NCBI GenBank assembly: GCA_019648995.1
Contig: BLXT01005502.1
Span: 1,298,929 to 1,321,541, forward strand
Source of the DNA: Plakobranchus ocellatus
Lineage: Eukaryota > Mollusca > Gastropoda > Plakobranchidae
Direction: 5' to 3'
Length of the DNA: 22,613 bases
A model generated the notes under the pieces. That model was not told where the DNA came from. It did no database searches and saw only the letters and a list, made by a program, of their open reading frames with translations. Made by a program: the position numbers and the translations under genes. Shown here piece after piece: positions 1 through 10,100 of this stretch. Each line of letters opens with the position of its first letter. Within the stretch, counting starts at the first letter, position 1.

Positions 1-90
1 AGTGCCCTCAGAAAAGCAGCCAATGAGAAAGAGGAAGAGATTGCCTCGATTTCTAAGAAGATTGGGGAGAAGGAGGCTGCTTTCAAGTTA
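1..90 (+). other. Short coding-like stretch at window start
   Basis: Frame 1 is open for 31 codons from the first base and reads as a Glu/Lys-rich helix (for example EKEEEIASISKKIGEKEAAF) before a TAG at 94-96. Codon choice looks coding-like. However, vertebrate GANP has nothing like this just before the exon at 984, and the only nearby donor (AA|GTTACT) is weak. It could be the end of an exon, a lineage-specific insert, a pseudogene fragment, or chance. I cannot assign it. Confidence 0.25.
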
Positions 91-983
91 CTATAGGATT
101 GGAAAAGGCATCCTGTAAATCTAGTCATTTGTATAATGTTTATAAAGTGCTTTAAATGTTGTGGTTAGAAATACAATTATAGGATTGGAACATAAGAGAG
201 GAGAATAACAAATTCATCTAGCCCTTCCCCCCCCCACACACACACACACACACATACTCTAGTGGACATGAGGATTGTAGGGGATACCTGTATTGCATGG
301 ATAAACAAGGCCCTTCTGGATGAATAAGTTATAGAATATTTATCAAAAGAGACTGTTTTAATCAACAGGTATCAAGAATTTCAAAAAGTTAGATATCAAA
401 CTAAAATAAATAGTAGTATCTTTTATGTTACCTTAAGTGTCGATTGAAGAATAATAGACAAAATATGTCAAAGAGTACCGTACTTATGTATACAGCCTGT
501 TTTTTTTTTTTTTTTTAATGCGTGGTGACTTTTTGAACTTGTGAATAGGGGTCTTGAAAAAAATTTCAAGGATTTGGTGGGGACCCTGTCTCTAGATAAG
601 ATGCTGAAATTGTTTATGCTGTATAGTGAAAAATGAGAAAAGGTGTGAAGATACTTGATAACATTTTTTATAATGTCTCATATGTCACCCATTTGGCCTC
701 CCTGGGTTCAAAGTTACATAACATTCGGAGTTGAGAAAGAAGCTCCATCTCTCTTGTTTGATACATCTAAATCTTGCCTTGTAGTCTCTCCTCACTGATG
801 CTTGTGGTAATATTAATGAGATTGTTAGATGGTCCGCCCCTTTTTTGGTAGGATTATTTTCTAGTCTGCTTTAATTATCCTTTAAAACAACAAATTCATA
901 CCCCCTTTATTTGTAGTTAAGTTTTATGAAAGAATTGTGACACATTTTTTTGTGGTTTTCCCTTTCAAATCTCCTGGAACCAG
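91..983 (+). other. MCM3AP: Probable intron preceding the first recognisable exon
   Basis: No coding homology is visible here. The stretch holds a C9 run (227-235), a (CA)10 microsatellite (235-254) and a T17 tract (500-516). The final part is pyrimidine-rich and ends in CCAG at 980-983, which serves as the acceptor for the exon at 984. Confidence 0.6.
235..254. repeat. (CA)10 microsatellite
   Basis: Perfect CA dinucleotide repeat directly after a C9 run, inside the probable upstream intron. Confidence 0.9.
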
Positions 984-1184
984 TACCCTGTCCAAGAACT
1001 GGCCAGGCTTCTCAAGTTTGAAGACAGGGCCCAGGTGGAGAATTTCTGCGACCATTATTGCCTCTCAGTGGAAGGGGGCAAAATTGTGATGGATGCCCAG
1101 GCATTTCTCGAACCAGAGACGAGCATTCCAGAGACACGCTCTCCGTCACTGGTGGAGGCCAAAAGGACTGTCTCTGTGGGAGAG
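984..1184 (+). CDS. MCM3AP: MCM3AP exon a (67 codons): end of SAC3/PCI region
   Basis: Residues 1-67, starting YPVQELARLLKF and ending RTVSVGE. The pattern of hydrophobic helix, FCDHYCLSV, GGKIVMDAQAFLEPE and TVSVGE matches the vertebrate GANP segment that closes the SAC3/PCI winged-helix region. The acceptor is CTGGAACCAG and the following intron is phase 0. The donor is the non-consensus GAG|GTTGGC, chosen because it keeps the conserved VSVGE and joins in frame to IINGG in the next exon. A minus-strand open frame across this exon and the following pyrimidine tract is a shadow. Confidence 0.9.
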
Positions 1185-4100
1185 GTTGGCTCTTACTGTT
1201 GATCTTTTCCTCCTCCTGCTCTTCCTTCTCCTCCTTTTTCTCTTGCCCCTTTATCTTTTTCATCTCTGTCTGTAACTGGATTTTTTTCCCCATCTCCATC
1301 TCTTACTCTCTTCTTTGATGTCAAATGCTCTTCATTGAAACTAAAATTCTATATTTCAGGATAAATTGTTTATTACAGAAATACAGTCTTAAAATTTTAA
1401 TTAGCTGCCAATGGAAGTCAAGTAGAAATCATTACTTCATGGCAGGATTAAAGATTAAGAGATGCTATCAGTAGTAAAGGAAAATTTTCTCTTTTGTTTT
1501 GTTTTTTATATACTTTGCCCTTGTTTGCTGGAAGATAATAATAAATAGTAGTACAAACAAAAAAAAAAAAAAAAAAACAAATTGCATGTTGTGACATTTT
1601 TCAAAGGTGTTTGTTTTTTGTTTTGCAACAAAGGTTACATAATCTGAAACTGTTTCAACGAAGCAGTTAAAGAGATTGATATCTAGATGTGAAGCAAAAT
1701 GAATATTTCTTAGTCCTTTTTCTTTCTTCCCTGTCTTTTTTTTTTTATCAATTAAGTTTCATTTAAGAAAAAAACTGTATAGATGTGGTGATTGCAAACA
1801 AAATAATGATGCTACAAAAAATAGCTTTTTTGTTTTTAAAATAAAAAAAAAATTACTTTTATTCTTTTTTTAAAGATTATCAATGGAGGCCGACTGCCGC
1901 CATTGCTGCTGCCCACCCCTACCTCAAGTTTTGATCACTCAGGAACATTCATAATACCCCTGGCGATAAAAGAGGCACTTTGTAAGTAAATATATGCCAT
2001 GTCATTTTGTTTTAAATAATTGCACTAAACGCAGAATTTGTAATAAAGCTATGGTAGGCCCAAGCATATTAACCCCTTAGTGTCAAAATATTAAGTTGTT
2101 TTGCACTGTGCAGTATTTCCCTCCAGTTGTGCCTTTAAATTTCAAATCATTTTTCTCCTCTATATCTTGTTCTCTCTATCCTCTCTCTCTCTCTCTACTT
2201 ATTTTTTTTTGTTTTGTTAAATACCTTGTCAGCTTTTTGGCTGTGAGATCTTAAGCCTAATTCACAGTCTTTAGAGTTTCTAGATCTGGATCTATCAATG
2301 CCACTTATGTTTAGTTCTAAATCCAGGTCTAGATCGGAAATAACTTATTCTTAGCTCCAGGTATATGTTCTAAAATTGTATTCTTCTATATTAAAACAAT
2401 GTGTTCTTAAGAAAAACCAACATCATGGAATTGAAATCTGCAATCAGTTGCTGCCAGCTTGTTGCTATGATTCTCAATTGCAGTGAGATGCTCCTGACGA
2501 GGTTCTGAGGAATTTCTGCTTGGCTCATCTCTAAATCTTGTCACTCTTTCTCATGTATGAAAAATGATTATCAGTATGGTCATTTAAGTGACAACAGGGT
2601 TTAAAATAGGGTGAAAAAAAATTTGGAAAGAGGCTTTTATGGAAATCTGTAGATTTTTCCAATGCATAAATATGACAGGTAAGAATGTTTTTCTTTATTT
2701 TTTGGGGAGAGGTAAGTTTGAAACTAAAAAATATTTAGTTTTTCACTCTCTATGTCTTTTTTTTTTTTTTTGCTGGCTTTTTGTGTTGTGCTGTTTCTGA
2801 TTATCTCTCTGAATGAATAATCCTGGTCTGTTGAGCAGCAAAGGGCCTGACTGGACTAAGATTGGCCCTCTCCTCACATGCTGAGAGGCCAGGGGTGGAG
2901 GCAACCAGACAGCAGCCTGCTCAGGAGGGTGTAACCTTTCCAGACAGGGAAGGCTTGCCAAATGCGGCCGAGGTTCAGAGGGGCAGGGCCCTATATTCCA
3001 ATGAGGTTGGTCGCCAGCAAATATTGTGAATTAAAATGCTGGTTTTTTTTTTAAAAACATAATACATCTGTTTGAAATTAGATTTGTATGATGAAACTGT
3101 ATTGTGGGGGCAGTAATCGATGATCACACCTGGAGCCTAAAGTTTGCTGGAGAATTTATTCAGCAACATTGGAGAACTGAACTGAACTTTGGCACTGTGT
3201 GTCAGTAGTTGTCATATCTTTCCAACTGCAAATTCTATGAGAAGCAAAAATGATGTCTTTTTTTTTTTTCTTCATTCACCCCTTCCCCCTCCTTTTCTAC
3301 AAAAAAATTTCTATCTCATTTTTGTTGTATGAAATTTATAGGATTAGACATAAAGTGTGCTTAGATAGTAGCTTTGGTAATCATACATTCTGATTTGTCT
3401 TGTTATGGATGCATCAGGTAGCAGTGTTGATTGTTTTTTTTTTTTTTGCATGTGTTTTTCTTTAAATCCTCAAGTTGCATCACAAGTTTTCTTCTATATT
3501 TCTCCTACATGTTTCTTAGGCCATCAAAAGTATTGTGAGGTCACTGATTCTTGAAGAACTTGACATGGAAATGCAGGGTCTGGCGAAAGAAGCAGTGGCG
3601 GAGGAAATGCACAGAGGGTCACTTCTCATGGAGCAAGTCACAGATGTTACAGCAGCCACAGTACAGGAGTTGGCAAGGTGGGAAAGAAGCAAGCCGTTGT
3701 AGTGATGGAAAAGGGAGTTACTGGGTTATAAGGAAACATGTAGGAATTTATTAGCAAAAGACCACTAGGAGCAGTCAGACAAAGCCTGAACATACTGTTT
3801 GAAAAGCTGGCTTATCATAAAAATGTGAATATGTGAAACTGATATAAGTTAACTGGAGGGGAGAATAAGAATTAGACATATGAATGCAGAAACGTAAATT
3901 TTGCAATTTTTATTTTTCTTTTGCTCTTAGAGAGGGAATAGAAGACATTTTTTACTATAGGAGAAAAAAAAAAAAAAAGAGAAAATTCTCAAGTTCTAAT
4001 TTTGATATAAATTTGTTTCTATGTGAATATCCAAAGGGCGTGGATTAATTTTTAATATGTTTAGTAACTTTGCATTACAATGAATCCAAGCTAGCTATCT

Positions 4101-7100
4101 CATCTCTTTATGAATTTTACAAATGGCTGGACATGCTTGTCTAAGACTGCCCATAAAAATAAAAGAATATGTTGTTTTTAGAAGTATTAAAAGTTTATTG
4201 AAAAATGCCAAATGTATATAATTACTTCAAATACGCTTTTCTAAAGATGTGCTTTTTTTATCACAAAAAATTTCCCTATCTTCTTCAAGATTCATGAAGA
4301 AACTCAATTGAAATGGGGTATGTTGTATATAAAAATAAAAGAGGCTCTTCCTGGCCTATATTTATTTTTTTAGAAATTCCACTTTTAAAAATAAAAATGG
4401 GCCAAAAGCTTTTTAAAACTGTATAGAATGAATAAAAAACAACAACAAAAATATCTCAAGCTATGAAATTCTAAGACTTTTAAGCTAATGCATCTCAAAA
4501 TATGTCGCTAAAGGTTCAAATGATTTGAACTAAGAGTAAGACAAGAAGGATTTTAAAAATTTAATCTACTCAATACAATTCAAGATAGTGGCCATGGGTT
4601 GTTTAAAATACATTTTTTCTTTCTTAATGCTAAGGTAAATTATTAAAAAATTTTTTTTTAAAAAGCCTTACTTTAAAATGAAAATAAATTGCTCTCAGGT
4701 GCAACCTTCTCCACCCCCTAGCGCCACCAAAAAAAAAAACCCTTTATCAAGTACTTCTCAGTGTGTAATTTTTCTTTTTTTTTATTCCCCACCCGTGAAC
4801 AGCTGCACTGGTAATTTTCAAGACTTTCTACATGTGTTGCCTTGATGGTTTCAATCATAATTGTTTTGTTTGTTATGCTCAACTGACAATACTTAGTGGT
4901 TGCGATTGGCTTATTATTGCTTCTATCTCACGTAAATGAAAACCTAAATTTTTTCAGCTACATCTATACTGGCTACAAAATAGCATTTTGTTTTTTTCAC
5001 CAAAACCAGAGAGCTAACAGAAGAAGTTGTTCAGGAGGAGGAAGCTAAATTCCGCCAGAAACTTGCGCAAGAGATGGCAGCTCAGCGCCAGAGAGTTTTC
5101 AGTGCTTTGTGTGAAGGAGTTGTCGAGGATACACTGAAACATTTCGCCCTCGAAGTGGCAAAGGATGAAATGATGTAACTTTTTCCTTTTGATTTTTTTA
5201 CAATTAACCTTAATAAAGAGCTGAAGATTGGTTGAAAAGTTTAGAGAAGTAGAGAAGGAAAATTAAAAAAAATATCAGTGTTGAATTATATTTTTGTAAA
5301 TAAACATTTATATCTCTTTGTATTAAAAAAAAAAGTTTTTTTCAGTCTTGATAGTGATACTGATAGAGATTTTTTTTATAAAGTAGCTTAGAGAATGGTC
5401 TTGTGAGGTTCACTATAAGTATACGAGGTAACCTGGGGAAATGAATCACTATTAATCACAATTAGGACAGATTGAGTGATGAACATGATGTTTAAACTTA
5501 AAATTATACTTCTCCATAAGAAGTAAAAACAAAAAAGAAACATCCTTTGTCAAAAGATAGTGAATTTTAAAGTTTTAATTTCATTATTTTCTGAGTAAAT
5601 ACCATTAAAAAGAAAGGAAATGCTCTAGTGCAATAGATTTGTCAGTAAATTATGGCCAGTTGACTCCTGTTTGCCCTCCATTTCAGTGAAACATAGTCTT
5701 TGGAAAATTTAATTAAGGCAGTCTACATAAGCCCAGAATATTTCATTTAAAAAAAAAATTATGAATGCATTCCATGACTTTTTCTTTCACTCATATTTTC
5801 ATCTTGAGTGTAAAATCCTTGCCCTATTTTCTTTTTGTACACTAAGTCTTGTAAATAAGGAGCTTCACCGTCAGTGCATGGAGAGATGCAGCCTGAATCT
5901 GCGAGATGACATGTTGACTGTTGCAACAGAATCAATGATCCTTGATGTGGCACAAGATGTGTTTGAGGTGGATGTGCTGGCCAAGCGAGAGAGACTAGCG
6001 GCCACTGAGTCTTGTGTGCTAGGCCTGCGCTGCAGACGCTTCTTCCAGGCGAGTTTGAAGCACATTTTCTATGTAAAGCTGAGAGGGAAATCTGTTGCTA
6101 AGACTTAAATCAGCATGATTTAGATGATATATTTTATGGAGAATTATGAAGACCAAAAATTGTTTATATTGAGGAGATGGTAGACTCAGGCCAAATGATC
6201 TTAGATATTGTAAAAGCAAGATTGGCATGACTTATTTACATTTAAATGTAGAACTAGCTCTCCCTGAAGAAACATAGGGTAAAAATAACCTATTTATCCT
6301 ATATTTTGAATTACAACTGAGTCATGTTTAATCTTGGTTCATCAAGGTGAAGCCTGTAAATTGAGTTGGGTTCACATGAATTGTACCCCATAAACAGAAT
6401 TTCAAAAATTAGGTGTTTTAAACTTTTTCAATATCCCAGCACAAACAAGACAAAGCACTATCCAATCATATTGAAGTTGGTAAAATGGTTGGAAATAATG
6501 AGTCGTAAATAACGTAACTTAAGATAAGGTTGTCACATCTCTCTAAAGAAGGCCTACCAACCAAAGTTTTCTTTTATTGAAGACTTAAGCAAACCAAAAA
6601 CAAACAAACATGAATTTGCAATCTTGTAGTGGTAAAATTTATGAACAAAGCATTTTCATGAGCATATATTTTTGTTTCAGATGTGGCAAAGAAAATACAT
6701 ATCACAGATACGAGTGAAGCGTGCAATGCTGGACTTTCCCAGCACAGCACCCAACAGATCTCTTAGTGAACAGATGCAAAGATTGATACCACACAGACCA
6801 GACAATCGGCTCAAAGACAAATCCTTCTACATTAGTGACAGGTATATGATATGTTTAAAGTTTCAAGCTATGCCGTGTCATATTCAGCTATTTTTAGTTT
6901 CAGTTGCATGCCACCTCCACCTTAACACCATCATTTCTTTTTTTTTTTTTTATTCAGGCATTTGTCACTTCTCTTCAATTTGTTATATTCTTTAGCTTTT
7001 TTTTTCTTTTCACTTCACTCTTCTTATGTGAATTTTTTTTCTTTTTTTTTTTCCTTTTTACCTTTCACCTGACTCTTCATAGACTTTTTCTTTTTCTTTT

Positions 7101-10100
7101 ACCGGACTTTGTATGGTACACCTTTCACAGTGGTTCCTTTTCTCTTCTAGTCTCTAAATACTTTTATTATAATGGTGCACAATAATGTATGGAATTTTTA
7201 GCCTTGGCTTTTACTTTACTTCATTTACTGCTGATCTTTTTCTTTTCCCAGTCTTCTTATGCTCTTGTACTGTACAATGGTTCAGAAGAGGATCTAGCCT
7301 TGGCTTGTACTGTACTTCATGTCCTGTAAACTTCATTTCTGATGTGTTTTTAAAACTTCAAGATGACTCTGCTAAAAATCATGAAGCAAAATTTTCTGAA
7401 ATTCTCCCCATCCTCCTCTTCTGTTGATCAGAACTAAACTGACCGTACAAACTCCGATGGAAGTGATCCAGCAGCAGCTGTATCTGTCAACCCATCTCTC
7501 CATGGCCTCAGCTCGCTGCATGCTGGCTGGCCTGGCGCTGTGGAAGCCGCTGGATCTGAGCGACACAGTTGCACCTCAGCTCTGCAAATCTTACAGTGAA
7601 TGGATTGAGGATGGTCTCGTAGGTGAGTGTAGAAAGGTTGTCATTAAGGTAAAAAAAATTTTTGTGAGTTTTGCTGGAAAAAAAAATCCAACTCTCCATG
7701 CGTCTTAAGTTTCTGAGCCTTGTGTAAAAGCTTGAGAAGCAATGTTTCATTTTAAAAAGATCAGTTTGGGATATCTTTTCGCTGTGTTAATGAACCATGT
7801 AGGTTTCTTACATAGCTATGTAATCACATTCACTATACAAGTCATCCATAGCCATATAAAGAGCAGTATCTATCATAGACTGAACACGACCAATACTTAC
7901 TTCATTGGGCTACAGCATTATTAGTGGTCACCCATCAAAATTTAAATCTATGAAATCTTTCCCTGATCATTGCCTTATATTTCTGGTGTCCTGAACTAAG
8001 TAAGGCGAGAAATTAAATTTCAAAGGCTTGCAAAAAATGTTTTGATAATCTTAGGTACATTCCTTCCTAGAACATAGATAATAGCAGATCTCTGAAGAAT
8101 TTCATTGTCCTGGTACAGAGGTAATATAGCTTGAGAAAACGTGTTAACTGAGAATATTTGACAGTTAAATTCACTTACTTCAAATTCAAGAGTTTTTTGT
8201 TTTTCACTGGAGTCTAGTGGTGTTGTCTAACTTTACATGAATTATATTTTACTGGTTTTCATTCTTGGAGATATTTTTTTTTTTTATGTATCCAAAAATA
8301 GCTTGGCGGTGAAATCCTTTTAAATCATTGAAAGGAGTAATGAAACATGCTGATCACCTCCATAACACCACTGAATGCAGATCAGAAAAAGGTGGTTTTT
8401 TTGTGGCTTCTCAAAAATACTTTAAATGAGCTGAGCAGGACTGCTCATTTGATGTAGCACATTAAGACACTTGGGATATATACAGTATTGATGCTATGAA
8501 TGTTTTTGCTCTGTTTTTGGTTAAACCGAGATGTGCATATGTAATCTCTCACTATGAATGACTATATTGGACATTTCGCAGAGCCAGATATAGCCTTGCT
8601 CCAGTGGAAACTCTGTGTTTCTCTCCCCAAGAAGGAACCCTCCACTACAGAACTGGAGACCAATTTTGTGAAATGGATCCGAGCTAAGCTGTGTAAAGAC
8701 AGTGAAAGAGATGCCCTGCTCAAAACAACACCATCGTTTGAGGTTGGTTAACTAGCCAAATTTATTATTGAGGGATCATATGGTTTTCCTAATGCGTAAG
8801 CTGTTTGGTAACTAACTAAATTCATTATGAAAGGATCATGTGCTTTTCCTAATGCGTAAGCTGTTTGGTAACTAACTAAATTCATTATGAAAGGATCATG
8901 TGCTTTTCCTAATGTGCAAGCTGTTTNNNAGCTGTTTGGTAACTAACTAAATTCATTATGAAAGGATCATGTGCTTTTCCTAATGTACAAGCTGTTTGGT
9001 AACTAAGTAAATTCATTATGAAAGGATCATGTGCTTTTCCTAATGTACAAGAGGTCTGTTAACACATAAACTTTGAAATCTCTCCAGGGAGAGGTGTTGA
9101 GTCTTTACCATCTGAATGTAGACAATAAGAAAGGCAGGCCTCTCCCACTTGGCCTCTGCATCCGTGCATTCCATGGCAAGTGGACTGATGACCAGGAGCT
9201 TAAGGCGCTCCAAAAAGATGTTCTGAAAGGAATGAGCGCCCTTGTTTTTGTTTGCTCTACTGCTGAGGACTTGAGAAAGACAGATTCCTCTGAGAAAGTA
9301 AGCTTCTAAGAGAGTTTTTATATTTTGTGTATGTGTTTGTCATCAGATGTTTGTCCTTGTTTGAAATTTTCTTCAATATAATTCTCAAGGACTCTAATTA
9401 TTTAAACTAATGAAACTTTTGAAAATGGATTTGAAGAGTTGAAAGAAGACATTCTTAAAAAGGACATAAGTTTTTACAGAACCCGTTTTGTCATAATCAG
9501 CAGGCATCAACACTGTTTTCATTCAACATGGGACTTTGCTCTTCCTAAAATGTTTAAAGTTTATTGCCCTTAACAATCATTGTCATCATCACATCAAGCC
9601 ATCATTAAGACTAGGCACCTTCAGACCTTGAATGGCATTCATGTATCCTCATCCATTTTCAATCTTTTGTTGCTTTTAGTATGTCCTTCCCCTTCTCTGC
9701 ACCCAGTTATTCTATTATTGAATCCATTTTCTCCTGGTTTTCTTCTCTTCCTCCTTCTGTCCCTCAGTCATGCCTGATGTTATAAGATGCTGTTGTTCTG
9801 AATATATATTCCATAGCTGAAAAATGGCTTTATTGAGTAGCTTGTTCTAAAGTCTTTGTCTTGTCACTATTTAAAGTCCACAACTTTAGCTTGTATATAA
9901 CTTTTATATCTCAATCTCTCAACTTTGACATGCATCATTGAAACCATTTGTGACAATCATTTACATTTGGCCCTTTCCCCCCACGGCCACCTCAATCTTT
10001 TTTTTTTACAAGACATCAGCATGGAACTTGGACAGACTGCGTTTGCACCAGATGCTTAAACAGAAGTCCAAGGTCCCTAAAGTGCCTGTGGTTGTGATTG

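Larger units (their letters stand above)
6842..7431 (+). other. MCM3AP: MCM3AP intron 7 (phase 2), T-rich with multiple acceptor-like sites
   Basis: This 590-bp intron has long T tracts (about 6938-7060) and a series of pyrimidine-AG sites ending at 6957, 6995, 7082, 7130, 7150 and 7251 before the true acceptor GATCAG at 7431. It also contains two decayed exon 13 copies, listed separately. Confidence 0.8.
8743..9087 (+). other. MCM3AP: MCM3AP intron 9 (phase 0), mostly minisatellite
   Basis: 345 bp. Nearly all of it is the 60-bp tandem array; only about 37 bp (9051-9087) at the 3' end, finishing TCTCTCCAG, is unique sequence. Confidence 0.85.

Noticed and set aside
1012..1299. 95-codon minus-strand open frame rich in Lys/Glu
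   Set aside because: It is the complement of exon a plus the following pyrimidine tract; the composition is explained by the CT-rich strand.
2743..2961. 72-codon minus-strand open frame
   Set aside because: Shadow of exon c; it includes the reverse reading of the T15 tract as a Lys run.
5761..5846. Possible extension of exon f upstream to the ATG at 5761
   Set aside because: The reading is Phe/His-rich intron sequence and the acceptor CACTAAG at 5846 restores the frame from exon e with GANP homology starting at that point.
6904..7185. Phe-rich open frame in intron 7
   Set aside because: The poly-T tracts of the intron translate as Phe/Leu; no homology and it starts within intron sequence.
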